The notes: generated by a model from the sequence alone, not told the origin. DNA of 64,000 bases from CAVQMC01 sp963713505 (GCA_963713505.1 CAVQMC010000016.1:1-64000); one strand, 5' to 3'; positions 28,912 through 38,406 are shown, numbered from the stretch's first letter. A program made the numbers and translations.

Positions 28912-30893
28912 TAATAAACCGCAGTTCCGTTTATTTGTGTTTCTTTACAATTGAGTACTACAATATTTCCTTTTTTAACTGCAGTACCGGCATCAATACT
29001 TTGAGCGACAACTCTTCCGGTTCCGATTATTTTAGCCTTAATGCCCAACCTGTTCAACTTCAGCATAGCATCCCTAAGAGTATGATTAGTAAGGTCAGGC
29101 ATTAAGTTTGATTTTTGTAAATTACTTTTACCTTGATTACTCACTGATTTTTTGTCGTCAACTCTATTTTTTGTAAACATTACTTTTATTTCTTGATTAT
29201 TTTGTTTCAAATCATTTTTAGGAGGCATAAAATCATCTAAATCCGATTTTATAATTTTTTCAGCTACATTTTTAAATATCGGTGCGGCAACCAGTCCGCC
29301 GTATCTTCCAACATCAGGAGAATTAACAAGAATTAAACAAACAATTTTAGGATTGTCTGCAGGGAAAAATCCGACAAATGAAGAGTTATAATCTTTTTTA
29401 GAGTAACTACCATCAACTATTCTTTGTGAGGTTCCGGTTTTCCCGCCGATTTTCATATAATCTATTTGAGCATTTTTACCTGTTCCCTTTTCTACAACTC
29501 CAACCATTAATTTTCTCAATTCGCTTGAAGTGTTTTCCGAAATTACTCTTCTGATTTGAACAGGTTCGTTTTGCAATATTACCCTTCCATTATGATCAAC
29601 TTCTTTTTCAACAATTAATGGTTTGTATAAAATACCGCCATTTACCAGTGAACAGTATGCAGCAGCTAATTGAATAGGAGTTACTGAAATTTCATATCCA
29701 AATGACATAAATGCTTCAGAAACTTCCGACCATTTGTTAGGTTTTTTTAGGAATCCTTTTACCTCTCCGGGTAAATTAATTGTTGTATAATTTCCGAAAC
29801 CGAATCCTCTTAAATATTTATAAAACAAATCGGGATTGAGTCTCTGAACTAATTTAGAAATACCAATATTACTCGATTCTTCCAAGACTCCTTTAACCGT
29901 TAAATAAGTATTTTTATGCGTATCGGTAATCCAGACTTTCTTAAATCTGTATCTTCCGTTTTCTACATAAACTAATTCATTTTCTTTACAAAGTTTTTCA
30001 TTTAATAAAGCTGCAAGTGTAAATGATTTGAAAGTTGAACCGGGTTCATAAGTATCTGTAACCGCTCTGTCTCTTCTTTGATCATCATTATAATCCCAAT
30101 AATTATTCGGGTCATAATCATTCATATTTGCTAATGCTAAAACCTGTCCGTTGTTAGGATTCATTATAATTCCAACTGCAGAATTGCCGCCGTATTTTTT
30201 TAATCCGTTTCTTAATTCTTCTTCCAAAATTGATTGATATTTTTTACTTATAGTTAAATAAATATCATATCCCGGAATTGCAGGTTTTGTTTGTTCTTCG
30301 GAAATCGTAATTACATCTCCGATTGCATCTCTTTCCACTAACCTCGAACCTGGAACACCTTCCAAATCCTCATTTAGAGATTTGGCTATTCCGTTTACAC
30401 CTTCATAATCAGAATTAACAAATCCCAAAATATGTGAGGCTAGACTACCATAATGATAAACTCTTGTTGGTTCATCTTTATAAAATAATCCGGCAATCTT
30501 TAATCCTTTTAATTGAATTGCTTTATCGCCAGGAGCATTTTTCTCAAGACAAATGGTTTTCCCCTTTACGCTCATCAAATTCGAATAATATTCTTTTGAT
30601 TTTCCGAAAGCTTTTGAAAATTTATCTTCAATTAATTTTTTACCTTTTGAAGACACCATCCTGGTATCAAGATAGAATGAAACGACATTTTTATTGTAAA
30701 CAAGGAGTACTTGATTTCTGTCGTAAATCAATCCCCTTTCAGGCCTGACTTTTTCTAATTTAGTCTGCTGTCTTTTAGCAAAATATTGAAGCTCTTCACT
30801 TTTAACAATTTGAATATCAAAAAGCTTCACAATTAAAGCAGCGAACATCAAAAAGATAAATAAAGTAACTAACAGCGCCCTAGAATTCCTCAT
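28911..30893 (-). CDS. ftsI: FtsI-type penicillin-binding protein with C-terminal PASTA domain
   Basis: This is the division transpeptidase that cross-links septal peptidoglycan. The 660-residue protein has one N-terminal membrane span (residues 6-24), a dimerisation domain with RPERGLIYDRN near 50, the active-site motif STFK at residues 286-289, SSN at 340-342, and GGKTGTSQ near 480. A single PASTA domain follows in the last 70 residues (LMPDLTNHTLRDAML to NIVVLNC). PASTA tails are common in FtsI of this lineage and absent in gamma-proteobacteria. The gene overlaps ftsL by 14 bases and the frame is intact. Confidence 0.95.
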   Translation of the reverse strand: MRNSRALLVTLFIFLMFAALIVKLFDIQIVKSEELQYFAKRQQTKLEKVRPERGLIYDRNQVLLVYNKNVVSFYLDTRMVSSKGKKLIEDKFSKAFGKSKEYYSNLMSVKGKTICLEKNAPGDKAIQLKGLKIAGLFYKDEPTRVYHYGSLASHILGFVNSDYEGVNGIAKSLNEDLEGVPGSRLVERDAIGDVITISEEQTKPAIPGYDIYLTISKKYQSILEEELRNGLKKYGGNSAVGIIMNPNNGQVLALANMNDYDPNNYWDYNDDQRRDRAVTDTYEPGSTFKSFTLAALLNEKLCKENELVYVENGRYRFKKVWITDTHKNTYLTVKGVLEESSNIGISKLVQRLNPDLFYKYLRGFGFGNYTTINLPGEVKGFLKKPNKWSEVSEAFMSFGYEISVTPIQLAAAYCSLVNGGILYKPLIVEKEVDHNGRVILQNEPVQIRRVISENTSSELRKLMVGVVEKGTGKNAQIDYMKIGGKTGTSQRIVDGSYSKKDYNSSFVGFFPADNPKIVCLILVNSPDVGRYGGLVAAPIFKNVAEKIIKSDLDDFMPPKNDLKQNNQEIKVMFTKNRVDDKKSVSNQGKSNLQKSNLMPDLTNHTLRDAMLKLNRLGIKAKIIGTGRVVAQSIDAGTAVKKGNIVVLNCKETQINGTAVY

Positions 30894-31215
30894 ATTTCTC
30901 TTTTAATTCGTTTGATATTTCTTCAATTTTATCTTTATTAACTTTTAATACTATTTGAATACTCGATCTCTTAACCATTCCCAATTCATTTTCAGCAACA
31001 TTTACAATTCTTTCTTCAGATGATAAATTTTGAAGCTGAGCAACCAAATTTAAATGATCATTATTCTTTGCCTGAAGATTTTTTTCAGTTTCATATTTCT
31101 GTTTTGTTAATCTTTCGCATTCCAGTTTTACTCCAACATAACTAAGAAAAATTCCCGTAATCGCGGCAAAAACAAATATCAAAAAGAATATTAATGGTTT
31201 ATTTCCTTTACTCAT
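30880..31215 (-). CDS. ftsL: FtsL-like division protein
   Basis: The 111-residue bitopic protein has a membrane span at about residues 8-26 (FFLIFVFAAITGIFLSYVG) and an extended heptad-rich periplasmic segment (residues 27-70). The end, RIVNVAENELGMVKRSS, is like the FtsL/DivIC conserved end. The assignment rests mainly on topology and on its position between rsmH and ftsI, as expected for FtsL. It overlaps rsmH by 4 bases. FtsL would form the FtsQLB complex with FtsQ encoded 11 kb downstream in the same cluster. Confidence 0.85.
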   Translation of the reverse strand: MSKGNKPLIFFLIFVFAAITGIFLSYVGVKLECERLTKQKYETEKNLQAKNNDHLNLVAQLQNLSSEERIVNVAENELGMVKRSSIQIVLKVNKDKIEEISNELKEKYEEF

Positions 31216-32141
31216 ACTCTTTCCGCCGCTCTTAATTTTGCACTTCTTGCTCTGCTGTTTCTTCTAATTTCTTCTTCCGAAGGTGTAACCGGTTTTTTAG
31301 TCAATATTTTCAATCTTTGTTCTTTATCGCATTGACAAACCGGATATTCCTTAGGACATATGCAGTCTAAAGTTTCATACTTAAAAGTTTCTTTAACAAT
31401 CCTATCCTCCAAAGAATGATAAGAAATAACAACTAGCCTTCCTCCATTAGAAAGAAGTTCGACAGCGTTATTCAAAAATAATTTTAAAGAACCGAGTTCA
31501 TCGTTAACATAAATTCTTAATGCCTGGAATATTCTTGAAAAAGTTTTCGGTCTGTTTTTAACAGGAGTTACTTCCGAAATTATTTCAATTAATCCGGCAG
31601 TTGAATCAATTTTTTTATGAACTCTTTTTTCGCAAATCTTTCTGGCAATTTGTCTTGATCTTTTTTCTTCTCCGTATTCAAAAAATATTTTTGATAATTC
31701 TTGTTCAGAAAATGTATTTACAATATCGGACGCACTAACAGCAGATTTTTTATCCATTCTTAAATCAAGTTTAGCATCCTGCCTATATGTAAAACCGGAA
31801 TCAGGATTATCAAGCTGAAAAGAAGAAACACCAAGATCCGCGAAAATTCCGTCAAAGAACTTTATTGATTCTATTTTTGCAATTTTATCAATCAGCGAAA
31901 AATTAAATTTATAGAGCTTAGCTCTTTTATCTTCTTTTAAATTTATTTTTACTAAAATTAAAAGCGTCTTCATCTAAATCCGTTGCAACCAAAATCCCAT
32001 TATCATTCAGCCTTTTTAATATTTCGCTTGAATGTCCTCCGAAGCCCAGGGTTCCATCAAAATACTTTCCCGCTTTCATTTGTTATCAAATAGTTTAAAC
32101 TTTCAAATAACAAAACAGGCGTATGAATATTCTTTCATCAT
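31212..32141 (-). CDS. rsmH: 16S rRNA m4C1402 methyltransferase RsmH/MraW (three frame breaks)
   Basis: RsmH methylates N4 of C1402 in 16S rRNA. The C-terminal 253 residues are in one frame and contain FFDGIFADLGVSSFQLD, GFTYRQDAKLDLRM, the FQALRIYVNDEL motif and VISYHSLEDRIVKETF. Upstream the frame is broken three times: ATG 32141 gives MMKEYSY, then PVLLFESLNYLITNESGKVF, then DGTLGFGGHSSEILKRL and VATDLDEDAFNFS, which together are the expected N-terminus. The breaks lie near 32120, 32058 and 31945, each explained by one extra base. The ATGATG start overlaps the mraZ stop. Three insertions in 200 bases of a normally conserved gene point to poor consensus here. Confidence 0.9.
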
Positions 32142-32575
32142 TGAGCCATTACTTTAGCTGCTATTTCTTCATAAGTTTCGGTAGAATTTTTTAAGTAGTC
32201 TTCATAAACTTTCGGGTTCCAAATTTCAATTTTTTTAAGAGCTCCAAGTATTAATACTTCTTTTTCTATATTTGCATAGTCAACTAAATCTTTTGGTAAA
32301 AGAATTCTTGATTGAGCATCTAAAGTTGCTTCATCAGCGTTCTGAAGAATCATTCTCAGAAACCTTGCTTCCTGAGGATTAAAAGAATTGAGCTTTAATA
32401 ATTTTTCTTCTATGGATTGCCAATTGTCTAAAGGATATAGATCAATACAAGGAGCTGTACCCTGTATTAATATAATAGTGTCGTTCGCATCAGCAGTAAT
32501 ATGTTTGCGCAATTTTGCCGGAATAGCAACGCGATTTTTTGAATCAATTGAATATGTAAATTTTCCTCTAAACAA
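32138..32575 (-). CDS. mraZ: Transcriptional regulator MraZ
   Basis: MraZ is the DNA-binding repressor of the dcw operon. The 145-residue protein has two SpoVT/AbrB-like halves, with YSIDSKNRVAIPAKLRKHI near residue 8 and ATLDAQSRILLPKDLVDYA near 79; the DxxxRxxxP signature occurs in both. The start is TTG at 32575 behind AAGGA; no in-frame ATG lies upstream. Three TGGKGA boxes with 10-bp period lie 25-50 bases upstream, consistent with autoregulation. It is the first gene of the division and wall operon. Confidence 0.95.
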   Translation of the reverse strand: MFRGKFTYSIDSKNRVAIPAKLRKHITADANDTIILIQGTAPCIDLYPLDNWQSIEEKLLKLNSFNPQEARFLRMILQNADEATLDAQSRILLPKDLVDYANIEKEVLILGALKKIEIWNPKVYEDYLKNSTETYEEIAAKVMAQ

Positions 32576-32600
32576 TATTCCTTACTTTCTATGGATTTAT

Positions 32601-32626
32601 TCACCACTTTTCCCCACTACTCCCCA
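32601..32626 (-). promoter_or_regulatory. MraZ operator: three direct boxes
   Basis: Read on the minus strand the boxes are TGGGGA (32621-32626), TGGGGA (32611-32616) and TGGTGA (32601-32606), exactly 10 bp apart. MraZ is known to bind such direct TGGGN repeats upstream of mraZ. The boxes begin at the -10 region, so binding should block transcription of the whole dcw operon. Confidence 0.85.
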
Positions 32627-32655
32627 AAATAATGGAAAAAATACTCGAAAGTCAA
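32626..32655 (-). promoter_or_regulatory. Candidate dcw operon promoter
   Basis: On the minus strand a -35-like TTGACT (32650-32655) and a -10-like TATTTT (32626-32631) are separated by 18 bases. The -10 abuts the first MraZ box. Confidence 0.5.
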
Positions 32656-32836
32656 GATTTTTTTTACATATTCTTTATTGTTTTTAAAATTTAATATTGG
32701 AAATTAAAAAAGAGTTTTGACTTTTCAATTTAAAATTGAAAAGTCGTCTAGAAAATTTTGGCTGGTTAGAATTAAAGAAAGATTAATATACACCTTTCTT
32801 TTTTGTATGAATAAAATCTGAGGCAAGAAATTTTAG

Positions 32837-32977
32837 TTAATGGAGCATATTTATCAAGGTCATAACTATATAATATACTGACATTCCTACTGAAAACAGT
32901 ATTGCTGGAATTATAACAACTTTAAAGAATACAGCCGTATAAGAAGCTGCTTTTGATTTTTGTTCTATCCTTCTCAT
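32837..32977 (-). CDS. Small single-pass membrane protein (46 aa)
   Basis: The strong Shine-Dalgarno AAGGAGGG sets the start at ATG 32977; the longer open frame to 33028 has no ribosome site. The 46-residue product starts MRRIEQKSKAASYTAVFFKV, has one membrane span (VVIIPAILFSVGMSVYYIVM) and a short tail. It is a basic, N-in membrane peptide of no known family. It is transcribed alone, between the dcw promoter region and a divergent small gene. The ribosome site makes it more credible than other short frames here. Confidence 0.6.
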   Translation of the reverse strand: MRRIEQKSKAASYTAVFFKVVIIPAILFSVGMSVYYIVMTLINMLH

Positions 32978-33212
32978 AAAGTTACCCTCCTTTGTTTTTA
33001 CAAATAAAATCAATAATGATACCAACAAAATAATTCGTTTTTTCTATATTTATAAATATTTTGGGAATATATTGATGTCTCAATACTGGACAATATTTTA
33101 ATTTGATATTAAACGATTTAGATTGAGCATATAATTTTTAAATTGAGAATTATTAAACACTAAAAAGGTTTTATATTTAAAAAAATAATTTAAACCAGAT
33201 TGGGATATTAAG

Positions 33213-33422
33213 ATGATTGAAGATGAATTAATTAAAGTAAATAAAACAATTACAAAATTGAGATATGAATTCGATCAATACAATACTGATGAAGCAAAAG
33301 AAATATTGGATATTTTACAGTATCATATTTTTTTAGTAATTACTTATTTAACTAAATCCGAAATTGATTTAAATGAAGTTAAAGATAAATTATTGGAGAA
33401 GATAAACTCTAGGAAAGAATAA
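33213..33422 (+). CDS. Small helical hypothetical protein (69 aa)
   Basis: This 69-residue charged protein starts MIEDELIKVNKTITKLRYEF and appears wholly alpha-helical with heptad-like hydrophobic spacing, including ILDILQYHIFLVITYLTKSEIDL in its middle (fewer than 20 shown as ILDILQYHIFLV). No cysteines or known motifs are present. It stands alone on the plus strand between minus-strand genes and precedes tRNA-Thr. A weak GGGATATTAAG precedes the ATG. The codon pattern looks coding, but no function can be given. Confidence 0.5.
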   Translation: MIEDELIKVNKTITKLRYEFDQYNTDEAKEILDILQYHIFLVITYLTKSEIDLNEVKDKLLEKINSRKE

Positions 33423-33450
33423 TTTTTTATATTTTATGTAATTTAGAAAG

Positions 33451-33523
33451 AGCCAACTGCCGGATTCGAACCGGCGACCTAATCATTACGAATGATTTGC
33501 TCTACCAGCTGAGCTAAGTTGGC
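33451..33523 (-). tRNA. tRNA-Thr (anticodon CGT)
   Basis: The minus strand folds as a full cloverleaf: acceptor GCCAACT/AGTTGGC, D arm GCTC/GAGC with AGCTGGTA, anticodon stem AATCA/TGATT with loop TTCGTAA, and T arm GCCGG/CCGGC with TTCGAAT. The anticodon CGT reads ACG. The discriminator base is T, and CCA is not encoded. Confidence 0.96.
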
Positions 33524-33598
33524 CTTTATTAAATAGAAAATGGTAAATGCAAAATTAGCACTTACCATTTAATGTTCAAAGTATTAAACTTTAAGAAA

Positions 33599-33694
33599 TT
33601 ATCTTAATTTCTTTTTATGTCTATTCTTTCTGAGTCTTTTTTTCCTCTTATGTGTTGCCATTTTATGACGTTTACGTTTTCTACCACAAGGCAT
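33599..33694 (-). CDS. 31-aa AURKAIP1/COX24-like small ribosomal protein
   Basis: The 31-residue very basic product begins MPCGRKRKRHKMATHKRKKR and continues with RLRKNRHKKK. This matches the AURKAIP1/COX24 domain peptide found across Bacteroidota, a small-subunit ribosomal protein related to mitochondrial mS38. The start at ATG 33694 has AGGAGA upstream. It lies 15 bases after the zinc-ribbon/TPR gene and upstream of tRNA-Thr, so it may share their transcript. Such tiny genes are often missed in annotation. Confidence 0.85.
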   Translation of the reverse strand: MPCGRKRKRHKMATHKRKKRLRKNRHKKKLR

Positions 33695-33709
33695 AACGTT
33701 TCTCCTAGT

Positions 33710-34675
33710 TTAATTGAATTGATGTGAATTTAATAATTCTTGTGCTTTTTTTCCCATTTCAGAACCGGGATTAATTTTAATTGCTTTTTGGAGCCATTCT
33801 TTAGACTTATCTACATTACCTGCTGCCAAATTAACAACTCCCAAGTTTAAATAACCAATTTGATTGTCAGGTGCATACTTTAATGCTTTTTCCATTTCGG
33901 AAATTGCTGTATTATAATCTTGAAGACTATAATAACATACACCCATATCTATCCTAGCATCTGCATCTTTGGGTTTAGCTTCTAAATATTTTTTATAATT
34001 TTCAATTGCTTTTTGATACATCTTAGAATCATTCTGCAGATTAGCTAACTGCAGGATCGATTGATAATCTTTTGGATTTGCCTTAATTGTATTTTCAAGT
34101 TCATTTATTTTTTGGACATGTTCTAAACTTACTCCCGAAGACTGCTGCTGCGTTTGCGAATTACTAAAATTCTGCTCAACTGGAATTTCAGGTCGATCAA
34201 AAATACCTGAGGCAAATAAAATTACTAAAACAATTGCAACTAAAATACTAGAAATCATAAATAGTTTTTTACTATCTAAATTTTTTGGTTTATTTACAGT
34301 TGTTTGAGTCTGATTTTTCTGATTAATATTTTGTTTTAGTTTTTTATTTTTATTCTTATTTTGTTTTGGACTTGATGATTTATGTGAAACGCGTTTTTTG
34401 GGCTCTGATTTAGGAGCCTCAACTTTAATAGTTTTAATACTGCTGTTATTTGATAAATTTACTCCACAGCTTCTGCAAGTTTCAGCATCAGCATCATTTT
34501 CTTCACCGCAATTTTCGCAGACCAATTTTTCTTTAGTAATTTCATTAACGGATTCATTGGAATTTTCGACTTCTTCCACAGAATTCAAATGCTCATTTAA
34601 TTCTGTGCCGCAGTTTGGACAAAAATTAAATTCTCCTTCTAATTTAGCTCCGCATTCGGGACAAAAATTCGGCAT
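33710..34675 (-). CDS. Membrane-anchored zinc-ribbon and TPR protein
   Basis: The 321-residue protein has two N-terminal zinc ribbons, CPECGAKLEGEFNFCPNCG at residues 5-23 and CENCGEENDADAETCRSCG near 53-71. A long Lys/Asn/Gln-rich linker follows, then one membrane span (MISSILVAIVLVILFASGIF near 141) and a C-terminal TPR domain of about four repeats (residues 195-315). This puts the ribbons in the cytoplasm and the TPR outside. The function is unknown; a scaffold linking envelope to cytoplasm is possible. It starts 6 bases after the HU gene on the same strand. Confidence 0.8.
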   Translation of the reverse strand: MPNFCPECGAKLEGEFNFCPNCGTELNEHLNSVEEVENSNESVNEITKEKLVCENCGEENDADAETCRSCGVNLSNNSSIKTIKVEAPKSEPKKRVSHKSSSPKQNKNKNKKLKQNINQKNQTQTTVNKPKNLDSKKLFMISSILVAIVLVILFASGIFDRPEIPVEQNFSNSQTQQQSSGVSLEHVQKINELENTIKANPKDYQSILQLANLQNDSKMYQKAIENYKKYLEAKPKDADARIDMGVCYYSLQDYNTAISEMEKALKYAPDNQIGYLNLGVVNLAAGNVDKSKEWLQKAIKINPGSEMGKKAQELLNSHQFN

Positions 34676-34681
34676 CTTAAA

Positions 34682-34981
34682 TTATTCTTTCTCCTTTTCT
34701 TTCATACCATTATCAACTATTTCTTTAAAGTCTTTTGAGAATTTAAAAGTAGGCACATAATGTGCAGGGACAAAAACTTGTTCACCTGTTTTAGGATTAC
34801 GCGCCTGGCGGGCATTTTTCTTTTTAACTTTATAACTTCCAAATCCTCTTATTTCAATTCCTTTACCTTCTTTTAAAGCATCAATTACAGTTTTGAAGAA
34901 CCCTTCAATAATAACTTCCGTTTCTAATTTCGTCAATCCTGTTCCAGAGGCTACTTTATCTACTATGTCTGCCTTAGTCAT
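34682..34981 (-). CDS. HU/IHF family DNA-binding protein
   Basis: The 99-residue protein has the HU fold: helices KADIVDKVASGTGLTKLETEVI and FFKTVIDALKEG, strand IEIRGFGSYKVKKKNARQ, the DNA-binding arm RNPKTGEQVFVPAHYVPTF, and FKFSKDFKEIV. The arm with RNPxTG is typical. Proline near the arm tip (VPAHYVP) would intercalate and bend DNA. The extra 8-residue charged tail is slightly longer than usual. It is the first gene of an HU, zinc-ribbon/TPR, small ribosomal protein series. Confidence 0.93.
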   Translation of the reverse strand: MTKADIVDKVASGTGLTKLETEVIIEGFFKTVIDALKEGKGIEIRGFGSYKVKKKNARQARNPKTGEQVFVPAHYVPTFKFSKDFKEIVDNGMKEKEKE

Positions 34982-35259
34982 AACTAACCTTTTAAGTTTA
35001 TTAATTTTTTATAACTCTTTATAAATTAACCATTTAAATTATTAAACATTTACAGTAAAATCAATTCTAAGTCAATTCTCAATATCCATCACACAGTTAA
35101 ATTTAAGTCAATTTATGAGAACTTTTAGTCTCATTTTGATAAAAAATAAAGTTTTTATTTTCTCATCATTTGAATTTGCTTTATTTACTAAACAATTAAA
35201 ATGGTATAAATATTGTATTTTCAATAAAAACTATTTTCTGTAGTCGAAATATTATTATT

Positions 35260-35595
35260 ATGGAATTAATTGAAATTATTGAATTAACCCTCAAAATATT
35301 CTTTATTACATCATTTTTAATCGTCACAATATCTTATTTGTCATACAAAATAAGAAATTGGAAAGAACCGCTTTTTTATACAAATAACGTAAATGAGGGT
35401 TCCATAAAAGAAAATAGAAAAAGCAGAATTAAAACAAGAATTTATCTTAACAGGTTATATCCTTTTGAAAGATATAAAATTATAAACGAAAATTGTCCGC
35501 GCAGAGGTTTTATCAAATTGAAAAGAAAAATACCGGCCGGAGTTAAATTTTATGTTTGCAATTCCTATTTACATAAATTAACAAATCCCGATTAA
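35260..35595 (+). CDS. Hypothetical single-pass membrane protein
   Basis: The 111-residue protein has one membrane span near its N-terminus (LTLKIFFITSFLIVTISYL) and a basic soluble part with KSRIKTRIYLNRLYPFERYK and CPRRGFIKLKRKIPAGVKF. The two cysteines are near residues 79 and 100. No family is recognised. It is convergent with the S9 peptidase gene, whose stop lies 17 bases away. The intact frame and normal codon pattern support it as real; the role is unknown. Confidence 0.6.
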   Translation: MELIEIIELTLKIFFITSFLIVTISYLSYKIRNWKEPLFYTNNVNEGSIKENRKSRIKTRIYLNRLYPFERYKIINENCPRRGFIKLKRKIPAGVKFYVCNSYLHKLTNPD

Positions 35596-35612
35596 CACCG
35601 GCCGGACGATAA

Positions 35613-37693
35613 TTATTTTACAGCCGCAGGTTTATTAAACTCAATATTTTTTATCATATCTTCTGATTTATAAGGTGCCGGATCTCCGCCTAAATATTTG
35701 TGAAACCATTCCAGATGAGCATTATAATATAACGGCATAGATTTAACATAATCCGGCCAATGCCCGTCATTTTTAAATATGATTAATCTTGAAGGAATTC
35801 CTAAATACTGAAGTGTAGTAAAATATTGAATACTTTGTGTGTAGGGTACACGATAATCTTTTTGTCCGGTTAATATTAAAGCCGGAGTTGCAAAGTTTTC
35901 AACATAATTTGAAGGTGACCATTTTTTATAAACATCTGAATTCCACGGCTGTCCTTTTAAATCCCAATTTACAAACCAAAGTTCTTCGGTTGATCCCCAC
36001 ATAGATTCGAGATCAAAAATTCCCATCATAGAAGCCAAACATTTAAATCTTTTTGTTTTAGCCTGGAACCAATCCATCATATATCCGCCGAAGGACCAGC
36101 CCATTGCACCAACTCTGCTTGTATCAACATAAGGAAGTTTTTCAAGAGCGTCCGTAACATCCATTAAATCTTTAAAAACTTTACCACCGTAATCTCCGGA
36201 AATTTCTCTTGTATAAGCAGAACCATAACCCGGTTGAACCATGAGGATTTGGAAATGCAACTACATAACCCGAACCGGGATAAATCTGCCAATCACCTCT
36301 GAATGAATCCATCCACTGTCCCTGCGGACCGCCGTGAACATTTAATATTAAAGGATATTTTTTGCTTGGATCAAAATTATGAGGCTTTACAATGAACACT
36401 TCTACTTTAATTCCGTCTGCTCCTTTAACCCACATTTTTTCAACCGGACGCACATCAACTTCTTCTAGAAATTTTTTGTTGAAATCCGTAATCTCGTTTG
36501 TTGATTTATTATCTAAACTTAATTTATAAATTTCTCCGGGTTTGGCAACTGAAGATGAAAGATAATATGCAGATTTTTGATCCTTTGAAATTTCATATCC
36601 GAAAATTGCTAAATCATTACTGACTTTTTCGGTCTTCATTGAGTTTATATCAACTTTATAAAGAGGATAATATCCTTGGTATGCAGCAGTAAAATAAATT
36701 GTTTTTGAATCATTACCCCATTCAATGCTGCCGATTGTATTATCAAAATCTTCTGTTAATATTTTAGATTTTTTCGTTTCTCTATTATATATAGCAATTC
36801 GATATCTGTCCGATTCATACTTTGGAATTTCCTGAAGTTTATAAGCAATATATTTTCCGTCCGGTGAATAAACCGGATAACCATCCCAGGCTTTGTTAGC
36901 TTTTGTAATATCAACAGCATTTCCACCATTAACCGGAATCAGCCAAAGATCTGCATTTGTAGATTGTGCCCAGTCTTTATCGGGATTATGCATAAAACAT
37001 AGTTCTTTTCCATCCGGCGAAAAATTGTATCTTACATCGCCGCCCAGCTTATATGCACTGTTAGTCCATTCGCTTAAAGTTAAATCTTTGTAGTTTTTTG
37101 GTATTCAAATTATAAGTAAAAATATGATATTCTTTCCCTGCTTTGTATTGAGTCCAATGTCTGAACAATAAACTATCGGCAATGTAAGCCTGCAGTGGAC
37201 CATCCTTAGAAGATTTTGCAAGTGCATTATCGCAAGCAGTATCAGCTCCGCATTCCGGATAAATATCTGTTGAAAAAGCAATTATATTATTATCAGGAGA
37301 AAGAACCGGATTTGAAATTCCTGATTTCAAATACATTACCATTTCATTTTTATTATCTTTGAAATTATGCACATACAAAGTATCTGAATTTAAATAATAT
37401 AGTTTACTGTCATCATTAGACCAAAAAGGACTTGAAACATGAGACTTGTCGTTTGAAACTTTCATTTTTCCGCTGCCGTCATTATTCATTACATATAAAT
37501 CCGTAAAAGATTTTCCTTTGTGTAATTCATAACTTGTAACATTAAAGGCAATTTTACTGTTATTGTGTGAAAGTACCGGAGCACCAACACTTTTTATTTT
37601 GTATAAATAATCAATGGAAAAAGCCTTTTTTTGTGAGAAGACATTACAATTCCAAAGACCGATAATAAAGAAAATAAATAGCAACTTTTTCAT
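35613..37693 (-). CDS. Secreted S9 family peptidase, DPP5/acylaminoacyl-peptidase-like (two frame breaks)
   Basis: This exported serine peptidase of the prolyl oligopeptidase clan probably removes dipeptides or acyl-amino acids outside the cytoplasm. A signal peptide is seen (MKKLLFIFFIIGLWNCNVFS). A beta-propeller follows, with WD40-like repeats such as PVLSPDNNIIAFSTD and PVYSPDGKYIAYKL. The C-terminal hydrolase has the nucleophile in GWSFGGYM, then the Asp in LTGQKDYRVPY and the His in NDGHWPDY. Reading frames break near 37090 and 36243, where one extra base each (AAA for AA, GGG for GG) interrupts KKLQ-DLTLSEWT and NPHGSTG-YGSAYT. The triad is complete once joined. It is monocistronic. 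Confidence 0.88.
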
Positions 37694-37839
37694 TTTTGTA
37701 TCCGTATAATTAATTTGAATAATAAACCCTTATAATTAATTATTTTTAAATTTATTTTGTGTTATTGATCTCACTTTAAAAATATTTTTGATAACGAATT
37801 ATTATTTTTATAGTATAAATATTAGAATGAAGTAAAAAT

Positions 37840-38406
37840 ATGAGATCCATTTATATAAAAAATATGGTCTGCAACAGATGTATAAAAGTTGTAAGAGAAG
37901 AACTGGAAAAACTCAATTTAAATGTTGGCAAAGTAACACTCGGTGAAGCAGTTATAACATCGCCGGATGAACAAATTGATCTGGATAAAATTGGAAAAGT
38001 TCTGGAAGAAAACGGCTTTGAACTTTTAGGAGATAAACAGGCAAAGCTTATAGAAAAAATAAAAGTATCTATTATTGATAAAATTTATTCAAAAGATGAA
38101 GATCTGGAACATTTTAGTTTTTCAAAATATTTAGCTGATCAACTCGGTTTTAGTTATCAGCATTTAAGTAATTTATTTTCCTCCATGGAAGGAATAACAA
38201 TTGAAAAATATGTGATCAACCAAAAAGTGGAAAGAGTTAAAGAACTGCTTGTTTATGATGAATTAACCTTAAGCGAAATTGCTTACAAATTAGGTTACAG
38301 CAGCGTTCAGCATTTATCCGGACAATTTAAAAAAGTTACCGGATTCACACCTTCGGAATTCAAAAATTTAAAAGATAAAAACCGCACACCGCTCGATAAA
38401 ATCTAA
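37840..38406 (+). CDS. AraC-type regulator with N-terminal HMA-like metal-sensing domain
   Basis: The 188-residue protein fuses two parts. Residues 1-70 form an HMA-like ferredoxin fold with IKNMVCNRCIKVV, so Cys at 12 and 15 would be the metal site. Residues 80-180 form an AraC DNA-binding domain with two helix-turn-helices (SFSKYLADQLGFSYQHLSNL and LTLSEIAYKLGYSSVQHLS, ending GFTPSEFK). It lies 110 bases upstream of a copper chaperone and a copper ATPase on the same strand. The likely role is a copper(I)-responsive activator of those genes. This is inference from architecture and context; similar fusions occur next to copper ATPases in Bacteroidota. Confidence 0.82.
   Translation: MRSIYIKNMVCNRCIKVVREELEKLNLNVGKVTLGEAVITSPDEQIDLDKIGKVLEENGFELLGDKQAKLIEKIKVSIIDKIYSKDEDLEHFSFSKYLADQLGFSYQHLSNLFSSMEGITIEKYVINQKVERVKELLVYDELTLSEIAYKLGYSSVQHLSGQFKKVTGFTPSEFKNLKDKNRTPLDKI

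Noticed and set aside
19529..32141. Pseudogenes in the dcw cluster
   Set aside because: murC, murF and rsmH are each restored by one to three single-base corrections and keep operon overlaps; true loss of all of them would be lethal or nearly so.
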